From Cucumis sativus (lineage: Eukaryota > Streptophyta > Magnoliopsida > Cucurbitales > Cucurbitaceae): DNA of 64,000 nt. Below, piece by piece: positions 1 through 12,761 of the stretch. The DNA lies in contig NC_026656.2 in assembly GCF_000004075.3 (NCBI RefSeq), positions 4,898,001 to 4,962,000 of the forward strand, read 5' to 3'. The notes below the pieces were generated by a model, which was given only the letters and a program-made list of their open reading frames with translations, searched no databases and was not told the DNA's origin. The translations under genes and the position numbers were made by a program. Every line of letters begins with the position of its first letter. Positions within the stretch are counted from its first letter, which is position 1.

Positions 1-1
1 G

Positions 2-247
2 ACAAATATATACATAAATCCAAGAGTAGCACCACCATTAGGTGGGTATGGGTATGGATATGGTGTACCATACTATGGTGGTGGATGGGGATGGTCACCA
101 TTTTCATTCTTTGCACCTTCCCCAGCAGTTGCTGTTGGCATTGGAGGAGGTCTTGATGTTCTTTTCTTCTTCATATTGCTTGGTACTGTTGCAGCTTTTG
201 TGAGAAGAATCTTTGGAAGAAGGGAAGAAGACGATGATGATTATTAA
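2..247 (+). CDS. 3' end of an unrecognised Gly/Tyr-rich membrane protein (partial)
   Basis: An open frame enters from the left edge and ends in TAA at 245-247. The readable tail, about 81 residues, begins with a Gly/Tyr/Trp-rich stretch (GGYGYGYGVPYYGGGWGW), then a hydrophobic segment around AVAVGIGGGLDVLFFFILLG that looks like one membrane helix, then a basic patch (RRIFGRR) and an acidic end (EEDDDDY). The first few codons may belong to an intron, because an exon start cannot be fixed so close to the edge. The layout fits a small single-pass membrane protein, perhaps of the plastid, but I do not recognise the family. The frame and stop are seen directly; location and function are guesses. 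Confidence 0.6.
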   Translation, partial: TNIYINPRVAPPLGGYGYGYGVPYYGGGWGWSPFSFFAPSPAVAVGIGGGLDVLFFFILLGTVAAFVRRIFGRREEDDDDY

Positions 248-791
248 TAACACTCAAAGTCCTTGGATGGAATGTTGGGTTCACACTTTTAAACTTAGCT
301 TCTTAGTGGGAGAGTTTTTCTTCGTCCTATTTGTATTAGAGGAGATGCTATGTAATTAAAAAGCTTAATGTATAAAATGTATAGCCATTTATCAAAAGTA
401 CACTCACTAAAAAAATATTCTAAATATTCAAATACCTTCACTTTATTTTTTGTTACCTTTAAATAATTGCTTGTAAAAGTATATTTGAAAATGAAATAAG
501 TTCTTCTTCAATTATTTTATACAATCGTAGATAAAAAAATCTTTGTAATGAGTTTTCCATATAATTTTGATTCCTATGTTTGATAACGTTATCAATTTTA
601 CTTTGAAAATTTGTGTTTTGTGTCAATTGGTTCCTAGAGCTCCAAGTTTTTTAGTTTTCACTCCTTTCTATCTCATTTTTTTATCAAACAATTAAATAAA
701 AGTTATCATCAAATTTAGAAAATCGCTTTTGAAGGAAAGTTATGAATCAAATGATAAAAATTGATTGTTTTGCAACAATCAAACAAGAACA
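248..791. other. Intergenic, 3' flank of the first gene
   Basis: AT-rich sequence after the stop codon, presumably the 3' UTR followed by the spacer before the tRNA. No open frame or repeat stands out. Confidence 0.6.
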
Positions 792-862
792 TCCGTTGTC
801 GTCCAGCGGTTAGGATATCTGGCTTTCACCCAGGAGACCCGGGTTCGATTCCCGGCAACGGA
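792..862 (+). tRNA. trnE-UUC: tRNA-Glu (anticodon UUC)
   Basis: A 7-bp acceptor stem pairs TCCGTTG with CAACGGA. The anticodon loop is c-t-TTC-a-c on a 5-bp stem, and the T arm carries the usual GGTTCGATTCC core. No CCA is encoded and there is no intron, as expected for a nuclear plant tRNA gene. The A-box and B-box internal promoter elements lie in the D and T arms. Confidence 0.96.
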
Positions 863-867
863 AGAAC

Positions 868-873
868 TTTTTT
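868..873 (+). terminator. Pol III terminator of tRNA-Glu
   Basis: A run of six T starts five bases after the tRNA 3' end, with a longer T run at 880-890 as a backup. T runs of four or more end RNA polymerase III transcripts. Confidence 0.75.
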
Positions 874-1089
874 GTTTTGTTTTTTTTTTTAACACTCTTT
901 CTCTCTCACTGAATGTGATGTAGAAAGTAATGAAACAGAGAATCCCAACAAAACAGAACTCTTCATATATATTAACATTTACTTACCATAACAACAATCT
1001 CATTAAAATTGTAAAAAAGATTATGAAGTAAAAGAAAGTGGAGAAGAAGTTACAAGTTTAAACTCAGCATCTACGAATCAAAGCTGATT

Positions 1090-2883
1090 CTACTCTATAA
1101 GCTGTACTGCTGCAATGGCTGGTATTTTCTCTCTCAACTTCTGTGTGAGAGCAACTCGAACTGTCATAACCCCTGCTGCAGGTCCGCTCAGCCGCACCTT
1201 AACCACATAATCTTTTATCTCAATAACTTCCAAGATTCCACCTCCTGTTCCTGCTAAGTATGGTCTAATTTCTGAAAGTACCTGATATGTTTCATTCTTT
1301 ATGACATCAAAAATATGTTGAGAGGTTAAAAATGTAAACGCAACATACAAATTTGGTCCAAGTATCTCCTTGGTCCCTACAGTTTCAAAATGGGCGCTTT
1401 TGTTCCTTGAAGTTTGAAAATTGTTTCTTGCAAAAGCAATTCTATGATCATCTATGCAAGTGTTTTAAAATGTAAAAAATTACTTTCTACATAGCAGAAC
1501 ATTGAAAATGAGAAACAAACCTTTTCAACATTTTCCTCGTTGAGTTCAAGTCCTGTTTCAGTGTCCATGATCTGCTCAACTTCCAAAATTTCAGGAATTT
1601 TGTCTCTAAGTCTTGTCTCAATTCCCATTTTGAGCGTCATTGTTGAGCTTGGACAAGAACCACATGCTCCTTGAAGCTTCAATATCACAACAAGCCCATC
1701 TATCTCATGCAAAGCAACATTCCCTCCATCAGCCATCAACCCTGGCCTTACTTCATCCAAAACTTTCTCCACATTTTCCTCAGTCAATGGAAGAACACAA
1801 CTGGGTGATACCACATTCCCTTAGCAACAGGAAAACCCGTCAAGTAAAAACTAATCTCATTACACACATTGCAATGTAGTGAATTAAAGAGTTCGTTAGA
1901 TAGTTTTAGTATCAACTAGTCATGTTTGTTGATAGTTTCGTACTCACAACTTTGATAGGAAAATTGTCAGAAATAATCTCAAAGTGTTTTTGTGCTTCCG
2001 GATCAGTACTCCTTTTAGCAATTTGTTATAATACTTTTTCTCGGTCCTTCCTGGTCGATTCAAACTAAAAAAAAAAAAAAATTGGGTTTCTCGGTGGAAT
2101 CTCGGCCAAAACAAAGATCAGATTGTATGTGATCTTTTTCAAATCTTACATAATCTCAGCCAGATGAGTTTTGATGGGCAAGAGGTTTTACTTTCTGCCA
2201 TTAATATCGATGAATTGGGGCAATATCTTAAAAGAAAATCAATACAGGAAAAGATTACATACATTCTCAGTCTTTGTCCTGGTCGAGACTCTATCAAGAA
2301 AGCCTTAAAAAATCGCGAAGTTGATAGCGGATACAATAAGCCCAAGAAAGAAAGACTATTATAAGGAATTGCCAAAAAGATGGAAATAAGAAAACATTTT
2401 AGAGATTTTCAACAATTTCCCATGGATAAGCTCAATTAGAATGGAACAAACCCAATGGGTTAAGATAAAACAAGAATTTACAAGGGAACATAAGTTGCTT
2501 CTAACATTTGTTTGCCACATGATCTTTTTAACTCAACTTTTGCATTAGAATCAATCATCTAAAAACTCCAAGAATAAGCCAGATTTCGTAGGAGCAAAAT
2601 CAAGAAATGCTACCTAAATGACGTATCCGAGTACAACTTGAATTGAAGCGAAGAAAGTGCCGGCTACAAAACTGACCTCTAAAGAACGAACTCTGATTCA
2701 AATAATGCCAACCCATCAGTTGAATACTAAAAAATTGGTGAAAATTACAAACAGAACCATGAAACCAACCTTGAAGAAAGATAAATAGGAAGGTGAAGCT
2801 GGGTGAGAGGGTGAACGATAGAGAGTTGCAGCTATTGGAGTTGATTTGAAAGGTTGAGCTCGAGTTGAGAAAGTGGCCACCAT
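1090..2883 (-). CDS. NFU2/3: Plastid NifU-like iron-sulfur scaffold protein (NFU2/NFU3 type)
   Basis: Four exons on the minus strand join in phase: 2770-2883, 2614-2692, 1521-1819 and 1090-1281 (227 aa). All introns are GT-AG. Residues 1 to about 65 are rich in Ser, Thr and Arg and lack acidic residues, as in a plastid transit peptide. The NifU domain follows, with the conserved CGSCPSS motif; Cys117 and Cys120 bind the cluster. A second, degenerate NifU-like domain without the CxxC pair fills the last exon and ends AAVQLIE. Plastid NFU1-3 share this two-domain plan; they assemble Fe-S clusters and pass them to photosystem I and other stromal proteins. Residue pattern and length fit NFU2 and NFU3 equally well, so I do not choose between them. 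The start is the first ATG before the basic leader; upstream DNA is purine-rich and non-coding. Confidence 0.92.
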
Positions 2884-5800
2884 TGAAATGGAAGTGGAAG
2901 GAAAAGAGTTGAGTTAGGCCATGGGGATTTATGTTATGGTTTGCTGAAGGGAAACGCAGCGATTGAGTGATGAAGATGAAGAATGAAGATCATCAATGGT
3001 GTATGCCAAAGATTATGTGGATGGAAATTGGGAAGGAGAAACGGAAGAATGTGGATAAAATTAATCATTTTCATTTTTTTTCCCTCTCTCTTCTTGCATT
3101 TTTTTTTTTCTTTTTTCTTTTTTGTTTTTTTAAAAACTTTTTTTTTTTTTGTTATTCCCTAATCTCGAACCCTATACTTTTAGTCTTCAAAATTTGAAAA
3201 ATAGTTCGTTAAAATTACGACTAGTTTATTGATAGAAAATAACACAACAATAACAAGAAGGTCAATCACTTGACCATTGTTAATTTTTGTTAGTAGTGAA
3301 TTTTAACTCAATGTCATTTTAAACTATTTTTCAAATCTTAAAGATTAAAGTGTGTGGTGTTTTGTAATTTTGATGGTAGAGTAGATACTAAGTTCAAACT
3401 TTAATTATTAAAATTGTATTTTGTCCATTTTTTTTACATATAATTAGAATATTGAATTTCAAATGGAATGTCAATAGCCTTTCATTTTGTAGGAAAATAA
3501 TGCATATAGATTATAGAATGATGCTTCCATCCAGTGGCTTTGCAATGGGCAAATGCAATAGTAAAAAATGCATAGAGTGGGAGATTCAAACTTTTGATTT
3601 TGATTACATAGTTGAGAATATATATTTTAAACTAAGTTATATCTTTTTATTAAGAGACAAGTGGAATCATAATGGAATTAGATATAAAAGAAGTTACTAA
3701 TAATAAAACCTTAAAACTATTCTTGCAAGTAGAACCAACAAATAAGTAAATAATAATAATGTCATATGATGTCTAATTTGAATCTAAAAATGCATGACTT
3801 TTGTTTAAAGAAATCAAAGAAGGAATAAAAAAACAGGCATGCATTCTCCCATCCAGACAATTATATTGAGCTATGTATCACATCATAAAATCAAATTAGA
3901 TCAACCCAACTTAATTCATGCGGTTTGAGTTAGATTATTTACTCATTTGGGTTGGATTGAATTCAAATAAATACGAATTTTATGAGGAGTTGAATTAGTT
4001 GGTAGATCTACCCAAATGACTAAACAAAACTAACCCAAACTTTTTATTAATTTTAAACTTAATATTTTTTCACTCATTGTACAAATATATATTATGCCTA
4101 TATTCATTTTAATTTCATTAAGTTTGATAGATTTTTAATTCTTCATTTTTCAAATTATTAAAATGATTTTTTTGCACTTTACAAAGAAGATATGTCGTAT
4201 TAAAAAAATTTAACTCAATTTGAATTGATAATCTTATTTCAATATACGAAAATAATTACATCATAGCATTTTACTTCTTTACTTAAAGTAACTAAACTCA
4301 AATGTTTCATGGTTAAATTAGATTCATTAAAAGTCATTCGAGTAAATGAAGTTTACAACTCAAACAATTGCGGAAGATCTAAAAGATCTTTCAATCAACC
4401 CACAAATACCCCTAATAGGTGAGTTATAATTAACATGCACTCATTCCCTGTTATATTCAAAAATATCAAACTAACAAAATGTAAAATATATAAACTAAAC
4501 AAATCAACTACATTTGATAAACAATTGAGAAGGAGAACCAATCAAACCATAACCACAACCACAACCACCCAAATCTATCTCATTGCTTATAATATGTTCC
4601 TAGAAAGTCTTTTTAATCTATCAGATTTTGTTGTTGGACAAACTTTAGTTAGAATCTCACTGTCAACTTCTCAAGCCAATGTAAATAACAATTGTAAACA
4701 GTATTAAACTTAACACTCTAATAACTACAACTTTCTATTTCTTTTATACTTTTTGCATTCACAGACAAAAAACCTTGATAAATCACTTTCTTCTTCTATT
4801 TTTTTCTCAACTATATATATATAAAAAAAAAAAAAAACGTACAAACGCTACATGTCAAACACAAACTTACTTACTCCAACCTATTAACCCAACCCCAGAC
4901 TGGTTAACTTCACTCAGTAGACTTGGGTCAAATATCCAAAATGAAACTAAACCCTAAACTATTAGAACTATGGTGAAACTTTTAATACAGAGACCAAATT
5001 GAAACTGTATGACCAAGTAATTTAACCTTTAAAATGATTCAGATTCTCCCTAGGAAAGAAAACATTGCATAACAATTTACATCTACAATAATCTAAAACA
5101 GATATACCTCAATAGATACGATATGGTGACTCTAAAGTGGCCAAGTTCAACACTGAATAGAATATTTGCTGATAAAACTAGTGACATAGAAATTTTCACT
5201 GAATAGAATGAACAATCGAAGAAAGTGTTCACCAGATAAACTGACTTTATGACAATTGTCAGTAACCATCTATAAGAAAATATACTGATTTGTGTTCAAC
5301 CACAATGCTAGTTTTCTTTCAACTTATGAAGCCATAGCCATCCAAAAAAAAGCCACATACTGTTGTTCAGTTTACTCTCTTGTCCAAAACCTATCTCCCA
5401 ATCCAAAATATGGAAAATAAATAAGAATAAGAGAGGGCAAATTGTCTTGCCAAGATCCACTAGTTATTTAAAACAATTTACCTGCATGTCAAAAGAAAAA
5501 AAGATCGTTATCATTTAAGTATTCAAAATAGTAAGGAGTCAGGATAGATCTTCAGTGCATAAATAGAATATCAACAGGTCATTGCAAATGAGTTTTCTAC
5601 TGTAAGACACAGAGAGGATTTGAACAAATATATTAAAGTGAAAAAACTGACGGAAGCTTGGGTGAGAGGTACTTCTATCCACTCCAAAATTTCCAGTGTG
5701 GTTAGATAATCATAAGTGGTTTTTTTAAAAAAATTAAATCATGTCATTTAAAAAAAAAATAATCACAAGTGATCCAAAATTTCAGGCATTTTCTTTGTAC

Positions 5801-6272
5801 TATTTCTATTTTTGTTCTCTATTTTAGGGGTTTTTTTCTCTGTTATTTTGAGCTTCGTCTCTTAGAAATTTTTAGAAAAATTGTAACTAAAAGTAGTCAG
5901 CTTTTTTATCTCTGATTAAACAAGTAAAGCACTGTCCATAAGGTGTTTAAATCGACTGGATATCAAAGTTAAACAAAAAATCACATTGTGTTACACAGTG
6001 GTAACTGGAAATATTTCTTAGATCTTTAAGCCCCATCCTTTATAATGTTAACAAATAATCAACTTTTTGCCCTAAATGTTTGAGGTGAAAATACCCATTT
6101 TTCTAATGTTCTGTTCTGTTTAGTTTCATCTTTCTTTTTTCTTGTTGCTGGAGCAAGACTCGCTGAAAATATTCACAGCCATGATAAAGCAAAGAAAGTA
6201 AAATACATATTGCAAAGAAGACACTCAGAACAATACCTGATACATGTGAAGTAAAACAGAATGATGAATTTT
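2884..6272. other. Intergenic: NFU promoter side and epimerase 3' side
   Basis: Mostly AT-rich with no convincing gene. The part next to 2884 should hold the NFU promoter and leader. Around 3897-4030 and 4380-4420 there are CAACCC/GGGTTGG-type motifs like those in the repeat near 48.1 kb, probably from an old transposon. The right end holds the 3' UTR of the epimerase gene. A poly-A stretch with flanking short ORFs at 4435-4957 shows no protein likeness. Confidence 0.5.
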
Positions 6273-9200
6273 TCAGATGCCATGGAGGACTTTCTGAGGA
6301 TCAAGTTGCCCACTACAGTAACTTGAAGGAACAGCAGAAAGTTCCAATCTTCCTCTCCATTCCTCACCTGGTTTCAGCGTAATAGGCTTTTCAATAGCTG
6401 CAGCCTCCACACACAGCATATACTTGTACTCTTCATCTCCAAAATCACTTATTGCCTTTGCTCTCTTATCCCAAGGATTCCATACCACTGCATCAATAAA
6501 ATAACAATATAATAAGATTCAAACATGGAATATCCCATCTGTCTCTAAAAAAAATGTAATATTCTACTACTACTAGAGAAACCCATATTGAGGGACGCAA
6601 AATCAGAACAGAAGCCATTAATTCACGTTGATTTTCAGTTAAAGGAACCCCCAAGCAAATATAAATAGCTAAAATCCTTCATAAGTATTTATCCTCAAAC
6701 TTTGTCGTAAGCTGAAGTCCACATCTATCTCCAAGTTGGACTCATTTGTAAGGAGAATCTACTTAACCCCTCCTCCTCAATGAATAGAACCCGTTGATAA
6801 GCTATACTCAAGCAGGACCCGGCCCCATCAGAGGGCTCCTCGGTATTTTACTTGTACTGATTAATTAGTTTAATAAAATTAAGCCCCTCGAGTACAAGAT
6901 ATTCAGTCAGGAAGATTTAGGTTGGACACCCATTAGTACTGCAAGTTCTTGGGTGGGGAAACCCTTTGAAGAAATTGAAATTCCACCTTCCATGTAACTA
7001 GCATTTCTAAGTCTCCAGCTTTGGGGAAAATTCAAATATTGGGACATCGATATCTGATCTTAAAGATTTTTTATTTTTTACGTTATTATTTTCAAAAATA
7101 GCAGAGCTCAAAGGTGAAAGGCACTTTTAACCTTGTTACTGGGGCTTATGAGTGTGGAAAGTGATTGCTAAAAGGATAAAAATCATATTACACCTTTCAC
7201 CAGCTCTGCACTTAAATGAGCTTCTGTATGCTAAAAGGATCAAAATCATATTACACCTGCTTCACCAGCTCTCACTTAAATGAGATTTTGTGTGCATGCA
7301 GTAGTAGAGATGTCCACAGGACGAGGCCAGGACGGAGATGGCTGCATAAAACTAATCTCCTAGGATCTTTTCTTGAAGTGAATGATAATAAAATTTTACC
7401 AATGCACATCTGCTTGAAGAGAGAGTTATGAATTGAAGGGTTTTTAGGATTTTATCTGAAGTGAATCTCTTTCTGGGATATCTATCCTCCCAAATTAAAA
7501 ACAAAGATTGAGATCCAGAACCCTTTTGGGAAAATCTTGAAAGGGGAACAAAAAACTAAAGAAACTAGATTCAAGGGGAATCGTTTGTCAAAATTACACA
7601 GGAAAACAAAAAGAAAAACAAGACAGGCTTGAGAATTTCTTACCCGCATCTGGAAGTCCTTCTTTTCTAACCACAAAAGTCCTCTTCTTCTCATGATCCA
7701 GAATTGCTATTTTAGATGGAGTGCTAAGATATATCTTGTCCACCTGTTCGACCCAAACACAAAGGAGATTGTCTTGAATACAATGTAGTGACTAACAGAA
7801 CATAAAGAAATAGAGTACTTGAACTCACTTCTGATTCAAAAGTTAAAGCGTCCCCCTGTTCAGTAAAACGTGCTCTACTCTGCAAGTTGTCAAGATAGTC
7901 CAAGGTCTCCAGACCTTCCACCCGAACTTCACTGGCCATAGGCAAGCATCTCTTTTAGATACAAAATAAAAGAACTTTAAATTACTTTTAACAAATTTTC
8001 AAGTTGTGTTCGGCCAAAAATTTAAAATAAAACTCCAAAATAGATCGGATAAAGAAACAGAGGGGGAGAAATCCTTCTTTCTGTAAAATATTAGTAACTT
8101 GGTCAGAATTTTATTTATTTGAAAAAAAAAATTAATTCTCCAAAGTCCAAATTAGCAAAATTTTACATGGAAACCTCAACTGGAATATATTAACATCAAT
8201 ATCAATGCTAGTATTTTATGATGAGGAGGAGGAGGGTGACTGATGAATTGGATTCACTTTTATCAACAGAAGCTACCTATGTTTCTTTTGTCTACCGTAG
8301 GTAGCTTCTGTTGTTATTTTGGTTGTTACTTTGGTCTTTTCACAACTTTAGTATTTTTCTTGTTCTTTGTGTTTTGGATATGATGAGGGTACTATGGGGT
8401 GTCAACCTAGTTGAGATGTTCGGGTGCACCTACCGATTCTCTCTCTCTCTCCCCCTTTTCTTGGCTTCCCTATTATTCTCATTATATAGCTCTCTTGTAC
8501 TTTGAGTTTATTAGTAATAAAGAAGCTTGTTTCCTTTTCAAAAAATAAAAGTTTTGACCTTTGTGAAAGCTTTTACCCTTAAAGCACTAACATGTGCAAA
8601 ATGGTTAAATGTTGTACACCAACACGTGCCTGACATGCTATTTTGCATGTCCATTATTTTTTTTATTTTGGATATGTGAGGACACTCATAGGATAAGCTG
8701 TCGGAAACTTAGTTACCATGAACATGTGTGATGGTATTTTGAGTTGCTTGCCTTTACTTGGGAAGAAGAAATTTGAGGAAGAAAAGTTGAAGAAAACAAA
8801 AAAATAAGGAAGTAGGAGAAGAGAAGGTGGAAAAAGGAAAGGTGGGAGAAGTTTGCCTTCCAAAGCAAGGAATAAAGATAAAACTTAGGGGGAAGCAAGG
8901 TTGCACAAAAGATCAAAAACTGAATTAAAAGAAAACCTTCAGAAGAACAAGGGTCCAAAAAGCAAAAATCCCTCTTCCTAGGACTAACTAAAAAAAATCC
9001 CTAACCTTGAGATTTACTGCATCAAACATTTCCGTAAGAGAGAAAGGATGTGCAAAAACAAGAGACAGCAAGGAAAGACACTACAACCATGGAAAGCAAG
9101 ATAGACACCACCAAATTTAACCTCATCAAGGATGAACGATACAATTTAGAAAAATGGATACACAGGCTTGTCACAGACAGTGATCCTACCTGACTAAAGT

Positions 9201-12200
9201 TCTCGTTCCCAATGTTGGATTTCACAACCTACCCATCCAAAACATTGATTTATAAAAAGGCTTGTTCAACAGCAAAAGAATCCCCAAAATGGTCTTTATT
9301 TTCTTCTCTAACTAGATATCACTTAACTTCTCTCTAACCAAATATAGCTCACAACACAGCAAACCAAGATTTCCCCCATAAAAATCTTTTCACCTGAGAA
9401 ATGCACACAAAATATGATTTGTGCATGAAAAAAACAAAATGACAATCCATCAACAAGTCTCCCCTGCTTCATTTTCAAAAAAAATCAAACTATAGTAAAC
9501 CAAGAGTTGCATAATTTTAATGGTAAAAACCACACTGATGGCTGGAGAAGACAATTAAGCTTCAACTTGCTTGAAAAATGAGGTAAGATTAAACATTTTC
9601 AAAAGTCTGATGATAGAAACTGCACTTATGACCTCTGCTTGTAAGTCTTATTTCTTATAGCACAACTCCTTTTGACTGTATTTATTAGATAAAAGCTGAG
9701 CACCTCATGAACAATTTATAAATATTTGGAAAAAACAGGCAAGTATTAGGTCATGTTGCCAGTACCTTATATCCGACACTGAGAAGTAAGTGTGATAAGC
9801 AAATGTGAATGAGAAAGGCTTTCCATCTGCATTGGTATTCCTAACACGTGATGTCAACGATAGCTCTCCAGCAGGTCCTAGAGCCACCCTCAGACGATAC
9901 TCATAACTACAATTTAGTAAAAGAACGATATTATTGACTGAAGCATGGAAATTTTTTCGTAATCGAAATGGCGCTGCTGCATGAACCCTATATGGAATTA
10001 TCAGAAAACAAATGTGAGTAAACATGTTTCATTTTACCTATGTGGCCAAACCCTTGTATCCTCTTCAGAAGGCTTTAGGATTAGATCAACAAAAGTCTTG
10101 CTGGTGGTATTCGTTTGAAGAGGAGGTGGATTATTATCGATGCTCCAAAATTTGTTTCTAGCAAATCCATGTGCCTCAAGTGGACCAAGATTTGAAAACT
10201 GCAATGAATGCATAATTGTCATGCAACAGAATGAAATCAACATAAGATCCATTCCATGCATTTAACTTGCAAAGAAGAACATACTTGAGGAAAACATATT
10301 GGAATCCCTCCACGAATTGGTTTTGGAGGCTTGAAGATAGCCTGCACAGCAACAACAAATTTTATTGATCATTTTGATAAAGCAACCTGAAATTACAAGA
10401 AACTTAAGGGTCAAAGATAAACTAAGGGCAGCAACAGCAATATGAATGTCAAAGAAAAATCAGGTTTGAAATTAACAGAAATTTCAAACTCACTCTTAGC
10501 AGAATTTTATGATTTTAGTAGAATAAATTGTACACCATAAGTAAAAAGATTGAAACATAAGGTTTAACATGATTTTTTTTCTACAAAAGACCAACTTTAT
10601 TTGAACAAAAAAAAAGAGAGTACAGGGGCATTACAAAAAAAAAAAAGCCCACAAAAAGAGTGCTACCCTACAGAGATGGCCTCCGATCCAACAGAATATG
10701 ATTTAGTGAAGACTAACAAGGTAATAGAGTAGGCCAATGATAATTATGATCGTAAGAATGTTGAAATGGAGAAAACATATAAATAATTTTTTAATGTTCT
10801 TTGAACTCCTCTAAATTTTTTTATAAGAAGAACAATTTCAAGGACAACCCAAATAAGTCACAAACTAATGGTCAAGGTAGAGAGACCACCACCAAGTAAC
10901 ACCTCCAACGTCCAACCAAGGTTAATCAAAAGAATATAGTGATTACCAAAGTTTTAGTCCTTTTGGAGAATTATATTACACCACAAACAGGGGCAGGGGA
11001 AAATGGGGACTGAATTCCCCACCCAGGAGGGATGAAACTGTAAGGTACCTAGTTAGGGATTTTGGTGTGTTGTTAGTGAGGGGCATATGGATAATTAGAC
11101 AGAAAGTATATTAGGGTATCTCGATATAAATAGAAGCAGAGGGTTTGAAGGAAGGTAAGAATTTTGTGGAGTAATCTAAGGCTTGGGTTAGCAGTTAGCG
11201 TACTCAAGAGGGGTGGTTCTAAGTGCCTTGATACTCAGTTTATAACAAGATACCCTAACTAAGTCTCTATCTAATTACCCTTGTGCCCCTTACTAATATA
11301 CTAATATCCCTAACCGGGTACATTACAGAAACACTGCCACCAAGCTAATGAGCTACCTATGAAAGTTCAATTAAAAAAGAATTTACTTTGAAGGGCACTC
11401 CAGGAATGTTGGAAAGATAGTTTGTTTTGCTCTTTCTATTGTTCTAACCACGAATTCTTCCATTATGTATCGCATACTCCTTCCGGCAACCAAATATCTT
11501 TTATTCCATTTATTGTGATAAATTTAGATGTAAGGGAGCTTATCAAAGAAATGACAATGATTCAGTTGGCTTGAAAAAAAGAACTAAAAAGAAAATTCAA
11601 TAGCACCTTGCTACTAACAAAAAGCATCTCTTCCCCATGGTCATTCTTCCAAGATGTCACATGGGCCCCATATAAATAGACCTGGAGAGAACAAACATTA
11701 ATCATTAGCCACAAAGAAACAAAATTATTCTGCGAAAATCTAAACAACACTATGGAAAAATGAAATTCAAGAAGTCAGTAGAATGATAAGCAATGAGTCA
11801 TTGAGTAATAAACAGTCTAGGATTCAGAATTAACAGGAGTTAATGGTCTTTCAAAGTCACAGGATTGTTTTCCCTTCATCCCCCCCACCCCCCTTCTGAA
11901 GGAGGAAATATTGTCAAGCAATATCCAGTTCCTGGAATTCATTACAGTAACTAAAACCTTGGATGCACGTGAAAATAAGAGATCAGAAATGTCATACACG
12001 TAAAACGAGAAGCCGATGTAGGATTAAAGTTTACATATATTCCACACAAACACACATAGCTGGAAAATGGCAGAGCCCAAGAACCTCATGACAGGCACAA
12101 ATATAAAAACAAGAGCAGATCAAAAAATTCCAAACCGAAAGAACATACAAACAATTCAATCCAGGAATCCAAAAAACGAATCAAAGCAAACAAAGAAATT

Positions 12201-12490
12201 AAGATCCCAACCAACTCCACACCCTCGATTAAAATCGAAAGAAACCGAAGACCCACAGTCCAAAATCAGATCAATTCCACATTTCAACAAAGCCCTCAAA
12301 AACAAATTCACAAGATAACGGAAACTGTAAAATTAAATTCAAGGCATGATCTCAAATCCTAAAGCAATACCTCAGCAGAACTACCACGTGGGTCGCGAAG
12401 AAGGACTTTATCGAGACCATTGATGCCCTTAACAACATCTACAGAACCAGAAGAAGGTCCGGAGGATGCCGCAACCTTTTCGCCGCTCAT
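6273..12490 (-). CDS. Glucose-6-phosphate 1-epimerase-like protein (aldose epimerase family)
   Basis: Eight exons on the minus strand join in phase to 323 aa: 12371-12490, 11607-11681, 10285-10341, 10038-10198, 9766-9906, 7829-7931, 7644-7743 and 6273-6487, all with GT-AG introns. Family marks in order: VYLYGAHVTSWKNDHGEE (residues 41-58), RGGIPICFPQ, then LEAHGFARNKFW with His94, AFAYHTYF-type segment with His176, and VVWNPWDKRA near the C-terminus followed by YMLCVEAAA with Glu280. In this fold a His and a Glu do acid-base catalysis of anomer exchange; His176 and Glu280 are my candidates by position. The enzyme interconverts alpha- and beta-glucose 6-phosphate. There is no obvious targeting peptide, so it is probably cytosolic. 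Length is normal for plant members (often annotated apospory-associated protein C). Several large introns carry repeats. Confidence 0.93.
7166..7291. repeat. Tandem duplication, unit 63 bp, two copies
   Basis: Two imperfect copies start at 7166 and 7229 with the shared opening tgctaaaaggat. They lie in the last intron of the epimerase gene. The second copy has small indels near the cttcaccagctct part. Confidence 0.8.
8264..8313. repeat. Short near-perfect inverted repeat (hairpin)
   Basis: Arms of 18 bases, caacagaagctacctatg and its complement at 8296-8313, differ at one position and enclose a 14-base loop. The hairpin lies in the epimerase intron between exons 5 and 6. Confidence 0.8.
10570..10735. 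repeat. Copy of a dispersed intronic repeat
   Basis: An A-rich stretch reading roughly aagaccaactttatttga, then tacaggggcatt, an A run and gcccac. Related but diverged pieces sit in villin introns near 20386, 22338 and 22987, and perhaps 28090. The shared consensus is aagaaac-aactttcattga followed by gaataca-ggg-ca. This looks like the remains of a LINE or SINE family; the class is not proven. Confidence 0.45.
11038..11328. mobile_element. MITE-like foldback element in an epimerase intron
   Basis: The arms 11038-11121 and 11248-11328 are reverse complements over about 80 bases, with a few mismatches; both outer ends read ctgtaa-gtacc and both inner ends read ttagggtatct. The core of about 125 bp has a TATA-like tcgatataaatag. 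There is no coding frame. This is the form of a non-autonomous DNA transposon. A clear target-site duplication could not be read. Confidence 0.7.
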
Positions 12491-12729
12491 TTGGAAGGCC
12501 TTTGTTGTTCGAATTTGGATTATTGTTGTTGATTCAGATCGGAAATCAGAGCGTTGTTAATATTAATCCATAGCCTTGGAGCTAGAGAAGTTGTTGGGTT
12601 TATATTGTTGTTGTTGGCATTTTGATTAGAAGGAAGTCGATAACAGAACAGTCATCATCAAGTCAGTGCAAATCTCGGAATCTCGTGAAACTCCTTTCTA
12701 TGGATTGCCTTTTGCTTTTCTTTATTATT

Positions 12730-12761
<32 letters not shown>

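Noticed and set aside
12067-12318. 83-codon Lys-rich + strand ORF
   Set aside because: It lies in the first epimerase intron, has low complexity and resembles nothing.
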